Below the pieces are notes generated by a model, which saw only the letters and a list, made by a program, of their open reading frames with translations, did not search any database and was not told the DNA's origin. A stretch of 64,000 nt of DNA from contig JAJDTX010000159.1 in NCBI GenBank assembly GCA_022826925.1, forward strand, positions 37,252-101,251, read 5' to 3'. Positions 50,089 to 59,095 of the stretch are shown here, in pieces. Source of the stretch: Bryobacterales bacterium (GTDB lineage Bacteria; Acidobacteriota; Terriglobia; Bryobacterales; UBA6623). The position numbers and the translations under genes were made by a program. Positions within the stretch are counted from its first letter, which is position 1. Each line of letters starts with the position of its first letter.

Positions 50089-52035
50089 TCAGGGCAGGTC
50101 TAGTGCCGGGTTGCGGTCAAAGAAGTCGAATGGCCGAAGCTCGAAGCCGTACCACATCGTCGGCATGACCGGCCAGTCCTCCGCGCGGGGCAGGTGATGC
50201 ATACCGATCGTGTGCCACACGACAATGTCTCTGTCTCGGATCGGCCGATTGGCCGCAGTCCACTCGGGCAGGCCCATTCCAGGCTCGCTCAAGGTCGGGT
50301 GATCACCGGCGGCATGGCGTTCCGCATCTCGTTGCGGCGTCACCCAGAGGTGGTGATCGATGAACCCGGCTCGCCGCCGCGGGTAGTCATCTTCCGATAG
50401 GAGCGTGTTGGCATTCCTGCCGGGCAATATTTGAAAGCTCGTGGGATAGCCGGAGGAGTTGCGCCTGTCGTTGCTAAGGACCCGCCACAGAGCGGGACGC
50501 TGTAGGTTGATATCGAGTCGCGCTTCATGTTCGCTGGCCGGGACGTGCTCCTGCCGGACCCACAGGCTGCGCCGGGGGTGGTCGGCGGGTAGCCGTTGGG
50601 TCACCAAGCGGTCCGCAACGAAGCGGTTGGCCGTTCCATCGATGTCTAGATCGAGCCTGTAGCTGAAATAGTGGTCGTGGTTTACCGCAACGATGTTGCG
50701 GTCCACGAATCGGCCATAAGCGTCTGCCTCGGGTCCCGCCTGCAATGCGTTCTTGTCCTTGGTTGCCTTCACTTCCAGAATGCCGGTAGCCCCCACGCGG
50801 ATCTCGATCGACCCGTCCTGCCGAAAGATCCAGTCGAGCAGGTAGTCGTAGTTTCCAACCACGGCACCCACGCGCACGACGAGGTCGCGGCTCTTCCGGC
50901 TGTCCGGCATCTCGGAAGACCAGTGGCGCCAAGCCGGATCACCGGTCTCTCTCTCAAAGACACAGATCGTGTCCGGCAAAGTGCGCGGGCGGCCCTTGTC
51001 GTTGCTGATCACGGTGTCGACATAGGTGGCGTAGTCGGGACAGTCACGGCCTCGCAGCAGTGCCTTCGCCAGCCCACCGGACACGAATTCGCCGGCATCG
51101 ATGAAATTCCGCCGGTACCAACCGAACGAAGGGTCCATGTAGGGAACAAAGATTTCGGACAAATGCCCTTGGTACATCACGGATCGAGTCGGACCGCCGG
51201 GCTGCTCTTGGTAGCTCACCAAGGAAAGGACTGCCCCGAGCCGCTGATCGGGCCGCAGGTGGAAACGCCAGTTCTGCCAACTCACCAGATGCCCGTCGAA
51301 TTCGAATCCCGGGCCAAGTGGCTGGCGTGTTTCGAGCGGGCCCGGAATCTCCCGCGGGCGTTTCAGGGTGGTGCGGTCGAAGTCTCCATCGGTTCCGGTG
51401 AGCGGCACGGGGCCATCGTCCACGACCCGCAGGACCTCCTCGAATTCGAGATCGACTACCGCCGACAGACCCTCGACTTGGCGGGTCCAAGCGTTCCGGA
51501 CTCCGCGGGGCTCGGTGCACCGGACGTTGCCGATGCGGCGCCCGCGCTCTTCCTCGGTTCCGAAATAGCCTGGCGGCACCGTGTCGCAATCGAGAAACGT
51601 TGTATCGGTGATTCCGCGAGCCTTGAGCCCGTCAAGGAAATCTGGATGCTCCAGCACCTTGTCGACGACAGCCTCGAAGTCGTCGCCTGACCAACTCGGC
51701 TGAATTCCGTCGAGCTGTGACCATGTCGCAACTCGGTCGCCGGCGAGATCGACAATCGCTTCAAAGGCATCCTTGCCTTGGCGCACCACGGCGTAGGCCA
51801 TGCGCGGCACTGCAGCCCCGGGACGCCAAGCCTGCACGTCGCGTTTCGGGGGCTCGTGCAGCGTCAATTGGGAGAAGCGAGTCTCTCGGTCCATGTGCCC
51901 CGCATCGCGGATGAGCTCGAGCGCTCTCCAGATTTCTTGGTAGCTGAGCGGATCGAGGGGGTGGTCGGCCGCGTGCGCCCCCGCAGAGGCTAGGAAGGCC
52001 GCCAAGGCGGCGGTGCATAGGGGTAGCTTGGTCAC
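50089..52035 (-). CDS. Copper-containing amine oxidase, exported
   Basis: 648 aa from a GTG, with a signal peptide (residues 1-22). The catalytic domain has the topaquinone-precursor motif NYDY in VGNYDYLLDWIF, where the first Tyr becomes TPQ. Copper ligands are visible in NHDHYFSYRLDLDIDG (H-x-H) and in the late MHHLPRAEDWPVM. The catalytic-base aspartate lies in YMDPSFGWYRRNFIDAGE. It oxidises primary amines to aldehydes with release of H2O2 and ammonia, probably in the periplasm. N2/N3 domains precede the core. The gene stands alone. Confidence 0.93.
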   Translation of the reverse strand: MTKLPLCTAALAAFLASAGAHAADHPLDPLSYQEIWRALELIRDAGHMDRETRFSQLTLHEPPKRDVQAWRPGAAVPRMAYAVVRQGKDAFEAIVDLAGDRVATWSQLDGIQPSWSGDDFEAVVDKVLEHPDFLDGLKARGITDTTFLDCDTVPPGYFGTEEERGRRIGNVRCTEPRGVRNAWTRQVEGLSAVVDLEFEEVLRVVDDGPVPLTGTDGDFDRTTLKRPREIPGPLETRQPLGPGFEFDGHLVSWQNWRFHLRPDQRLGAVLSLVSYQEQPGGPTRSVMYQGHLSEIFVPYMDPSFGWYRRNFIDAGEFVSGGLAKALLRGRDCPDYATYVDTVISNDKGRPRTLPDTICVFERETGDPAWRHWSSEMPDSRKSRDLVVRVGAVVGNYDYLLDWIFRQDGSIEIRVGATGILEVKATKDKNALQAGPEADAYGRFVDRNIVAVNHDHYFSYRLDLDIDGTANRFVADRLVTQRLPADHPRRSLWVRQEHVPASEHEARLDINLQRPALWRVLSNDRRNSSGYPTSFQILPGRNANTLLSEDDYPRRRAGFIDHHLWVTPQRDAERHAAGDHPTLSEPGMGLPEWTAANRPIRDRDIVVWHTIGMHHLPRAEDWPVMPTMWYGFELRPFDFFDRNPALDLP

Positions 52036-52219
52036 GATCTGAACTCAGGCTTGCCGGCTACGAATCGCGGGTCGCAAGTGAGCATGGCATGATTATGCCA
52101 ATTGTCAGGCCGAAAATCCGGCCATCTGGCACCACCGCAAACCCTTCGAAACTGCGTTCGCCTAGTGGACGCTTGGCGCAGGAGCTGACAGTTCGTCGAT
52201 ACGCTCGGGCTGGCCGCCC

Positions 52220-53521
52220 CTACCAACGCGGCAAGACCCGCTGCCAGCCAGGGTCGACGTGCCTGCGCATCTCGGCCGCATCATCGCGTCGGCGATACGG
52301 GATCTTGTCATAGCGCTCCTTGAGCCGGGAGAGCTGGTCTCGGTCGATGTCCACGCCCAATCCACCGCGCTCGGGCACGCGCAAGCAGCCGCCGGCAAAC
52401 TCGAGCCGGCCGCCCTCAATCACCTCATCGGATGTCTGCCACGGATAGTGCGTGTCACATGCATAAGTCAGGTTCTTGGTCGCTGCGGCGACATGGGTCA
52501 TCGCCATCAGAGAGATGCCAAGATGCGAGTTCGAATGCATCGACAGGGCCAGGCCGAAGGTCTGGCAGAGCTTTCCGAGGTGCTGCACCTGGCGCATCCC
52601 ACCCCAGAAGTGGTGGTCACAGAGCACGACTTGGACGGCATCGCGCCGAATGGTCTCTGGCAGGTGGGCAAACGAAGTCACCGCGACATTGCTGGCGAGC
52701 GGCGTGTCGATGCCCTTGCCAACGAGCGCCGCGCGGACCTGCGCCATGCCGTGGATTCCTGCCGTGGGGTCTTCGAGGTAGCCGCCTCCGGTCAATTCTT
52801 CGTGCAGGGCTTCACCGACCCGCACGGACGTCTCCACCGTCCACGCTGAATTGGGATCGATGCGCTGCGGCACGGCAGGGCCGAACTCCTGCCGCAATTG
52901 CCGAACGGTTTCGATCTCCTGTTCGGGATCCAGCACGCCGCCTTTGAGCTTGACGTCCCTGAATCCGTATTCATCGACCATCGAGCGCACCTGTTGCACG
53001 ATCGACGCGGGAGTCAGGCATTCCCCGTACTTGTCCTCGCGCGCGTCCGAGCCCTCGCCGCCACCGCCGCCGTGCTTGTAGAAGGCATAGGCGGAAAACG
53101 GCACTTCGTCGCGAACGCGCCCGCCCAGCAAGTCGCAGACCGGCACGCCGACGCTGCGCCCGATCAGGTCCAAGCTAGCCGTCTCGATGGCTGAATAGGT
53201 CCGCGGTCCGGCATCGAGGGGGTTCTCGCCGGGAGTGCTCATTACGTGGGAGCGCTCGCTGCCTGCTCCCTCTCCCTCGGCGGCGTGAAGCAGGTCGCCG
53301 GTAAGCCGGTAGGCATCCTTGCCGATGACATCCGGCGCGATCTTGCGCAAAGCGTCGGCCGGGCCCTCCCCGCCATAGGTCTCGGCGATCCCGACAATGC
53401 CGTCTTCGCTCTCCAATTCCACGATGTTGCGCAGCGCATACGGCGCATGCAGCCCGTAGGAGCTGCGCAGGGGCGGGTCGGCGATCGCAATCGAATGCAC
53501 TCGCAAGTCTTTGATTTTCAT
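52220..53521 (-). CDS. gudD: Glucarate dehydratase (enolase superfamily)
   Basis: 433 aa from the ATG at 53521. Active-site residues match GudD: KLKGG (K191, K193), IDPNSAW (D222), LEDP (E250), ASNVAVTSF (Asn), and SMHSNSHLGIS with the general-base His. The order is that of the mandelate-racemase-like subgroup with a KxK pair and His/Asp dyad. It dehydrates D-glucarate to 5-keto-4-deoxyglucarate. The MFS sugar-type permease at 55929 might import the substrate but is not adjacent. A TACAAT hexamer ends 12 bp before the ATG (53534-53539 on the plus strand), with no SD. Confidence 0.9.
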   Translation of the reverse strand: MKIKDLRVHSIAIADPPLRSSYGLHAPYALRNIVELESEDGIVGIAETYGGEGPADALRKIAPDVIGKDAYRLTGDLLHAAEGEGAGSERSHVMSTPGENPLDAGPRTYSAIETASLDLIGRSVGVPVCDLLGGRVRDEVPFSAYAFYKHGGGGGEGSDAREDKYGECLTPASIVQQVRSMVDEYGFRDVKLKGGVLDPEQEIETVRQLRQEFGPAVPQRIDPNSAWTVETSVRVGEALHEELTGGGYLEDPTAGIHGMAQVRAALVGKGIDTPLASNVAVTSFAHLPETIRRDAVQVVLCDHHFWGGMRQVQHLGKLCQTFGLALSMHSNSHLGISLMAMTHVAAATKNLTYACDTHYPWQTSDEVIEGGRLEFAGGCLRVPERGGLGVDIDRDQLSRLKERYDKIPYRRRDDAAEMRRHVDPGWQRVLPRW

Positions 53522-53533
53522 GGGACCAAGCCC

Positions 53534-53539
53534 ATTGTA
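53534..53539 (-). promoter_or_regulatory. -10-like hexamer TACAAT of the glucarate dehydratase gene
   Basis: Read on the minus strand, TACAAT ends 12 bp before the gudD ATG at 53521, so the mRNA leader would be about 5 nt. No SD is present. Confidence 0.4.
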
Positions 53540-53614
53540 GGAATCGCGCCAGCGAACCACTCGCCGGGGATTGCGCCCCGCTGCGCAAGCTGGCTAGACT
53601 AAGAATGTCGCCGT

Positions 53615-54157
53615 GTGGAACGAACTCTCTTCATCGACACGGCTAGCTTGGAGCAAAAGCCGTTTCACTTCGAGACCCTGATCAGGCCCGGACTGCTGGA
53701 TCTGTCCGAACGCTGGTCTCTCGGCAGGGAAGTGAAAACCTCGGGATCTGCGGAATTACTCGACAGGGAAGGTGTGCGAACCATCCGGGTCCGAGGCCAG
53801 ATCGAGGCTTCGATCGAATACGCATGCGACCTGTGCCTGAAGGATCTGCAGATGGACTTTGACTCCAAGTTCGACCTGTTTTTCTATCCGATGGAGATGC
53901 TAGAAGATGGCGGTGAAGCGGCCATCAGCCGCGACGAGACCGAAGTCGGCTTTTACGACGGCGACGGGATCGGTCTGGCTGACGTGATCCGCGAGCAGTT
54001 GCTGCTATGGCTGCCGGTTCGCACGCTGTGCAGCCCGGACTGCAAGGGCCTCTGCCCGATCTGCGGGATCGACCTCAACTCGGGCCGGTGCGACTGCCGC
54101 CAGGAATTCGAAGATCCGCGCTGGGACGGCTTGCGCCGAATCTCGCTCAAGCATTGA
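53615..54157 (+). CDS. yceD: YceD family (DUF177) protein
   Basis: 180 aa from a GTG. The family's metal-binding cysteines are present: CDLC in the middle, then CSPDCKGLCPICG near the end. The acidic stretch FYDGDGIGLADVIREQLLLWLP is diagnostic. YceD proteins are linked to 23S rRNA accumulation and are nearly always encoded directly upstream of rpmF and plsX, exactly as here (28 bp to rpmF). They are thought to assist ribosome assembly. The cluster probably forms one operon. Confidence 0.93.
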   Translation: MERTLFIDTASLEQKPFHFETLIRPGLLDLSERWSLGREVKTSGSAELLDREGVRTIRVRGQIEASIEYACDLCLKDLQMDFDSKFDLFFYPMEMLEDGGEAAISRDETEVGFYDGDGIGLADVIREQLLLWLPVRTLCSPDCKGLCPICGIDLNSGRCDCRQEFEDPRWDGLRRISLKH

Positions 54158-54185
54158 CGCGCGAATCAACTGGGAGAATACAATC

Positions 54186-54368
54186 ATGCCAAATCCGAAG
54201 CGTAGGCATTCCAGGTCCCGCCGGGATAAGCGTCGCACCCACGACAGCCTCTTTGTCCGGTCGGCGTCGGTCTGTCCGACCTGCGGTGTGAACGTGCTGC
54301 CCCACCGTGTGTGCAAGGAATGCGGACACTACAAGGGCCGCGAAGTGATCGAAGTCGACGAAGAGTAG
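54186..54368 (+). CDS. rpmF: 50S ribosomal protein L32
   Basis: 60 aa, full length. MPNPKRRHSRSRRDKRRTHD is the canonical N-terminus, and CPTCG with CKECG form the zinc ribbon, so this is the zinc-containing C+ form. GGGAG lies about 10 bp before the ATG. It is part of the large ribosomal subunit. The gene lies between yceD and plsX as in most bacteria. Confidence 0.97.
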   Translation: MPNPKRRHSRSRRDKRRTHDSLFVRSASVCPTCGVNVLPHRVCKECGHYKGREVIEVDEE

Positions 54369-54396
54369 CGCCGACCCCTAGGGAGTCCGAACCCGC

Positions 54397-55452
54397 GTGG
54401 CAAGTTCAGTCACCATTGCAGTTGACGCGATGGGCAGCGACGACGCGCCCATTGCAGAGGTCGAGGGCTCGCTGCTGGCGGCGGAGGAGTTCGGGGCCAA
54501 GATCCTGCTGGTCGGCCGGGAGGAGATCCTGAGCCGCGAGCTTTCCCGGCATTTCCCGGCCACCGGCCAGATCGAGATCGTCCACGCCGAAGACGTGGTG
54601 ACGATGCACGACAACACCTCGGCCGCGATACGCACCAAGAAGGACACCTCGATCCGCGTCGCTGCCGAACAGGTGCTTTCGGGCCGGGCCGCCGGCATGG
54701 TTTCGGCCGGCAACACCGGCGCCGTGATGGCCACGGCCGTGAAGGTCATGGGCCGCATCCCCGGGGCGAAGCGCCCGGCCGTGGCACAGATCTTCCCGAC
54801 CGACCGCGGCGGGCGCACGCTGCTGCTCGACGTCGGCGCGAACGTGGACTGCACGCCGACCATGCTGGTGCAGTTCGCGGCGATGGGCGAGGTCTACACC
54901 CGCGTGCTGTTCGGGTGCAAGCAGCCGCGGATCGGGCTGCTATCCATCGGCGAGGAAGAGCACAAGGGCAACGACCTGACCAGCAAGGCGAGCAACCTGT
55001 TCAAGCAGAAGCCGTTCAATTTTGTCGGAAACGTCGAAGGGCGAGACCTGTTCACGGGCAACGTCGACGTGATTGTCTGCGACGGCTTCGTCGGCAACGT
55101 GGCCCTGAAGGTCAGCGAGGGCTTGGTGTCGACGATCAAGACCATGCTGATCCAGTCGCTCGAGGCGACAGTCATGCGCCAGATCGGCTACGGCCTGGCG
55201 AAGGGCGCGTTTGACGAGTTCAAGAAGCGCGTCGACTACGAAGAGTACGGCGGCGCGCCGCTACTCGGAGTGAAGGGCGGCGTGATCATCTGCCACGGCC
55301 GTTCCACGCGCCAGGCGATCAAGAACGCCGTCCGCGTGGCGATCGACTTCGAGACTGGCGGAATCACGCGCAAGATCCAAGAGAACCTAGTAGACGGCCT
55401 CGAGAGTATCGGGGGCCGCAGTGGCTCAACCCCTAGCGCTGCCAAGCGATAG
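54397..55452 (+). CDS. plsX: Phosphate acyltransferase PlsX
   Basis: 351 aa from a GTG. Hallmarks: ITIAVDAMGSDDAP at the N-terminus, SAGNTGAVMATAV, the conserved DVGANVDCTP, GLLSIGEEEHKGND, and the C-terminal GAPLLGVKGGVIICHGRS. PlsX makes acyl-phosphate from acyl-ACP as the first step towards phosphatidic acid, at the inner membrane surface. It follows rpmF by 28 bp. Its last 27 bp overlap the convergent hemerythrin-like gene. Neither fabH nor fabD follows, unlike the common fatty acid cluster. Confidence 0.96.
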   Translation: MASSVTIAVDAMGSDDAPIAEVEGSLLAAEEFGAKILLVGREEILSRELSRHFPATGQIEIVHAEDVVTMHDNTSAAIRTKKDTSIRVAAEQVLSGRAAGMVSAGNTGAVMATAVKVMGRIPGAKRPAVAQIFPTDRGGRTLLLDVGANVDCTPTMLVQFAAMGEVYTRVLFGCKQPRIGLLSIGEEEHKGNDLTSKASNLFKQKPFNFVGNVEGRDLFTGNVDVIVCDGFVGNVALKVSEGLVSTIKTMLIQSLEATVMRQIGYGLAKGAFDEFKKRVDYEEYGGAPLLGVKGGVIICHGRSTRQAIKNAVRVAIDFETGGITRKIQENLVDGLESIGGRSGSTPSAAKR

Positions 55453-55914
55453 ACAAAGGGCGGGCAGGGCGTCAGAGAGGGCCCGTCCCAGAGCCTCAAG
55501 CTGCGGCTGGTCCATGGCCGCTTGCATGGCTTGGAACAGCACTCGCTCCTCGGTTCGAATGTGATTCACCAATGCCGTGCGCAACTGGTCCAGCAACGGC
55601 CCGAGCTCGCTAGCGGGGGCTCGCTCCAAGGCCTCGAACTGCAGGCGGATCGCTTCGTGCTCGGCGATCAGGGTGTCGACCAAGCCGGGCTCGCCAGCCT
55701 GCCGCGCAGCTGGGAACACGATCTGCTCCTCAACCTCGAAGTGGCCCCGAAACTCCAGCTGCCACAGATCGAGCGCCTGCTCGCGCAAGCGCTCGAGTTC
55801 GGCAGGACCCGCGGGGCCTGCCCGATGGCGCTGGCCCCGCTCGATCATCACGCCCAGCGCCAGGCCGTCGTGGTGCTGGCGGGACAGCGGCACCAAGGCC
55901 GGGTGGCGCTTCAC
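55426..55914 (-). CDS. Hemerythrin HHE cation-binding domain protein
   Basis: 162 aa from a GTG. A four-helix bundle with iron-ligand histidines and acids in expected places: LSRQHHDGLALGVMI, FRGHFEVEEQIVFP, LIAEHEAIRLQFEAL and VNHIRTEERVLFQ. Such stand-alone HHE proteins bind a di-iron centre and sense or buffer O2, NO or iron. A TATAGG hexamer 8 bp upstream could be the -10. The 3' end overlaps plsX on the opposite strand by 27 bp, which is short enough for both to be real. Confidence 0.88.
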   Translation of the reverse strand: MKRHPALVPLSRQHHDGLALGVMIERGQRHRAGPAGPAELERLREQALDLWQLEFRGHFEVEEQIVFPAARQAGEPGLVDTLIAEHEAIRLQFEALERAPASELGPLLDQLRTALVNHIRTEERVLFQAMQAAMDQPQLEALGRALSDALPALCLSLGSARG

Positions 55915-55928
55915 TCGCTCAGCCTATA

Positions 55929-57185
55929 TCACTCGCTGGAGATCTGCTCGGGCTTGTAGCCTCCAAGCCTCCGGAAGTGGAGGAAGAACAGCCCGAAAAG
56001 CACCACCAGCACGACTGGCAATGAAGCAACGTACTTGAACGTTGCTGCCGGACCGAACCTGTCATACAGCCGGCCCATGATCGGCACCACCGTGCCGCTC
56101 GAGAAAATGCCCGTGCCTCCCATGACAGCGAGGGCTAAGGCGCCGCCCTTCGGGAATCGCTCGGAGGTGACGCCGAGCATCACCGGCCAGAAGTACGTCT
56201 TTCCGAACCCGAAGATCGTGGCAGCCGCGAACGCGCCGAGCATCGTACTCACCGAGCCCAGCGAGTAGAGTCCGATCGCCGTCAGAACGGCGCCAATCGT
56301 CATCAGCCCGAACGGGGAGAACTTGTGGGCGAGCGGACCGCCGAAGAAGCGCAGCACGAACATGATGCCCGCTGTGTACACCAGAATCAGGATCCCGGGC
56401 ATGCCGCCAGTCAGGTTCGTGATCAGGGACGGCACCCACTGGTCCGGTCCGAGCTCAGAGGCTGAGGTCAGCCACATGCAAATCCAAAGGAAGACGAAGG
56501 AGGGACGCAGCAACTCGCGAAACATGTCCCGGTTGCTGACGCCTGCAGCGACACGCTCGGTAGCTGGAAATTCCTGGCCCCGTATCATGACGAGATAGGC
56601 CAGGGCCACGACCGGGATCGTGATCAGCTTGAGTCGCCAGCCCAAGGTCGCCGTTTCCGCGCTGACCGAGCCTCCCAGTCCCATCGCTAGCGAAATGCAG
56701 TAGGCGAGCAGTCCGCCTATGATCAACCCACCCGGCCACCACGCGTGCAGCACGTTCATGCGGTGGGTCTTGTCCTCCGGGTAGAGGGTAGAGCACAGCG
56801 GATTGATCACTCCCTCGACAAGGCCTTGCGCCAGTCCGAGAGCGAGCATGGCGACCCAGAGCGTGACAGTGACCGGGTTGCCGAAAATCGAAGCGACCGC
56901 ACCATCGGGGAACGGCACGGCCACGATCGCGAGGATCCCGAAGATGTAAAACAGGCCCGAGATCGTCAGCAGCCGGCGCATCCCGAACAGATCGACGAGA
57001 GAGCCGCCAATCAGAATCGACACGGTGAATCCGTAGAAGGCGGGCTGGAAGATCAGGCCGAGCTGCTCCTTGGTCAACTGGAAATCGTTGGCGAGAGCGT
57101 CGGCCGCATCTCCGCGAATCGAGAAGAACATCGATGTCGTGACGAGCGCAATGCAACTCGCCACGAAGAGACGGTTTCGGTTCAT
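55929..57185 (-). CDS. MFS transporter, FucP-like sugar permease type
   Basis: 418 aa from the ATG at 57185, which has AGGAGG 7 bp upstream; the frame opens earlier without a ribosome-binding site. Twelve hydrophobic segments are apparent. The segment GLVEGVINPLCSTLYPEDKT followed by LHAWWPGGLIIGG is typical of MFS sugar permeases of the FHS/FucP kind. A proton-coupled sugar or sugar-acid substrate is likely. It is in the same direction as the tannase-family gene but separated from it, and 14 bp before the HHE gene start. Confidence 0.88.
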   Translation of the reverse strand: MNRNRLFVASCIALVTTSMFFSIRGDAADALANDFQLTKEQLGLIFQPAFYGFTVSILIGGSLVDLFGMRRLLTISGLFYIFGILAIVAVPFPDGAVASIFGNPVTVTLWVAMLALGLAQGLVEGVINPLCSTLYPEDKTHRMNVLHAWWPGGLIIGGLLAYCISLAMGLGGSVSAETATLGWRLKLITIPVVALAYLVMIRGQEFPATERVAAGVSNRDMFRELLRPSFVFLWICMWLTSASELGPDQWVPSLITNLTGGMPGILILVYTAGIMFVLRFFGGPLAHKFSPFGLMTIGAVLTAIGLYSLGSVSTMLGAFAAATIFGFGKTYFWPVMLGVTSERFPKGGALALAVMGGTGIFSSGTVVPIMGRLYDRFGPAATFKYVASLPVVLVVLFGLFFLHFRRLGGYKPEQISSE

Positions 57186-57267
57186 GTGGCCCCTCCTTGC
57201 GGGTTCGGGCAGATAGCGTACCACATGAATAGCTCAGGCGGTTCGAGGAGGCAGTGCCGGATCGGAG

Positions 57268-58845
57268 TCAGCGAGCGTCCGGGGGAGCGCAAGCAAACGA
57301 AGCGCTTTCGGCCGGGTCGCCCGCGCCGTCATAGACCGCGACCTCGGGGTACGGGCATAGCGGCCTCGTCAGTTCGGTCCTGCCCTGTACCACGCGCGAC
57401 GCTTCGATCCGCTGCGGCACCTTGCCGTCTTCGACCCACGCCATCAGGGACGCGAAATAGTCGGCTTGGGAGACGCCGAGGCCGCCGCTGCAATGGAACA
57501 TGCCCGGCACCATGAACAGGCGGAAGAAGTCCCGCGTCTCGCCGCCGGTGACGCGCAAGGCCTCCTCGTAGTAGTTCACTCCCATCATTGGATTCAGCGC
57601 GGTATCGGCCCAGCCGAAGTACATCAGCATCTTGCCGCCCGCGTCTCGAAAGCGGGACAGGTCTGGATCGGTGGCGTCCAAGATCGAGCGGATGAAGTCC
57701 ATCCGGCCGAGGTCTTCGTCGAAGTCCAAGTCGCTGAGCTCGAATTCGGGATCGTCCGGTTCGAAAGCCAAGTAGCGCAGGAACGTCTCGGCAAAGACCT
57801 GCTGCCGGGAGGGTCCGTCCTCGGAAACGATCCAGCCCCGCCAGCCGCTGGTGCGTCGGCGCCCCGATGGAGGGGCGGCTTCCGCGCCGAAGGGCTGGCC
57901 GGGAAAGACCTGCTCGCCTTTGCTGATCACGCCGCCGTAGATCTTTGCGAGGGCCTCGATCTGGCCGTCGTCGAAGCACTGGTCAGTGGCGACACTGTTA
58001 CAGCGCGGTAAGTCCCTCGCTGGATCGAAGTCGCATGCACGGGGATCTTCCAGCAGGCCGTCTTCCAGCCCGTCCAGACCATCGCACTTTGCATAAACTA
58101 CCTTGGCGACGGCTTCCATTTCAGACAATGTGAGCGGCACGTCGGCCAGCGCCAGGGCGTTCCAAGCGCCCCAGATCTGGGTGCCGGTGAAGTCAAGCAC
58201 GGGAGCGCCGACCAAGATGCCATCGAAGTCCTTCGGAAAGCGCTGAGCCGCCATCAGGCCCTGGCGTCCGCCCGTCGAGCATCCTCGCCAGTACGTATAG
58301 TTGGGCGGCCGGCCGTAGTAGATGCCCGCCAGCTCCTTGGCCGTCTGGATCGTGAGGCGCACAGCGCGGAAGCTATAGTCGATCTCCTTCTGGCGATTGT
58401 TGAAGGCGAAGGTGCCGAGCGGTTCAGCGGTCCGATCGTGCCCGGTGTTGGTAAAGACCGAGACGAACCCATCGGCAACGATCCGCTCCGAAACGCGGAT
58501 GCTTCCCGGACTGTCAGGCGAGTTGCCGGCGTAGCCGCCGTTGCCACGCATCACGATGCGCCCGTTCCACTCCGCGGGCAGCACGACCTCGAAGACGATC
58601 TCGGGCGGCAGGACACCTAGCACGCGGCAACGCGCGGGGACGTCGCCCGCAGCTTCGAGGTCAGTGGCGGACAGGATCGTGTACTCGTGGACGGTGCGCT
58701 CGGAGAGCGCGGCGCACGTGGTCGCGGGCTTGGCGCCTGGGACATCGGCCCGCCCCGGCAGCGAAGCGAGAATGGCCAAGGCCGCGACGGCCAGCAATGG
58801 CCGGAATCGACTCGATGCAGTTGGGTGGAGGAAATTCGGCTTCAT
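57268..58845 (-). CDS. Tannase/feruloyl esterase family protein, exported
   Basis: 525 aa with a signal peptide (about residues 1-33). The nucleophile elbow GCSTGGRQG is the family's characteristic G-x-S-x-G, paired with the conserved cysteine next to it; a second cysteine lies next to the catalytic His in MFHCSGG (the CS-D-HC motif), and the acid is in YFGWADTALNP. RIVMRGNGGYAG and DYSFRAVRLTIQTAKELAGI are further conserved blocks. It hydrolyses aromatic (gallate or ferulate-type) esters of plant or algal material in the periplasm or outside. It is divergent from the DUF1592 gene. Confidence 0.92.
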   Translation of the reverse strand: MKPNFLHPTASSRFRPLLAVAALAILASLPGRADVPGAKPATTCAALSERTVHEYTILSATDLEAAGDVPARCRVLGVLPPEIVFEVVLPAEWNGRIVMRGNGGYAGNSPDSPGSIRVSERIVADGFVSVFTNTGHDRTAEPLGTFAFNNRQKEIDYSFRAVRLTIQTAKELAGIYYGRPPNYTYWRGCSTGGRQGLMAAQRFPKDFDGILVGAPVLDFTGTQIWGAWNALALADVPLTLSEMEAVAKVVYAKCDGLDGLEDGLLEDPRACDFDPARDLPRCNSVATDQCFDDGQIEALAKIYGGVISKGEQVFPGQPFGAEAAPPSGRRRTSGWRGWIVSEDGPSRQQVFAETFLRYLAFEPDDPEFELSDLDFDEDLGRMDFIRSILDATDPDLSRFRDAGGKMLMYFGWADTALNPMMGVNYYEEALRVTGGETRDFFRLFMVPGMFHCSGGLGVSQADYFASLMAWVEDGKVPQRIEASRVVQGRTELTRPLCPYPEVAVYDGAGDPAESASFACAPPDAR

Positions 58846-59071
58846 GTGAGGAACGACCTTCTACAGAGTATTCGGTTGCCGTGTTCCCCGGACGATCTGA
58901 TTTCTCGGGCCCAGCCGTCTCAGCCACGCCGGGAAGGCTGAAGCGGTACGAGCGGCCTCACGCCTATGCGATCTGGAGCAACCACGCCGTACACACTGTG
59001 TTGCGCCGAAAGCCTGGTTGAGGCGGACCGCAGTCTCTCCCCCGCTCGCCTCCACGAAGCCTCGCTGCGAC

Positions 59072-59077
59072 TACAAT
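59072..59077 (+). promoter_or_regulatory. -10-like hexamer TACAAT of the DUF1592-DUF1552 operon
   Basis: TACAAT ends 18 bp before the GTG at 59096. No clear -35 box lies 17 bp upstream. It belongs to the same set of start-proximal hexamers seen elsewhere in the window. Confidence 0.35.
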
Positions 59078-59095
59078 GATTCCGGGAATATACCC

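Noticed and set aside
54179..54184. TACAAT hexamer just before rpmF
   Set aside because: It ends 1 bp before the ATG and sits between a good SD (GGGAG) and the start, so it cannot serve as the -10 for this gene. rpmF is most likely read from upstream of yceD.
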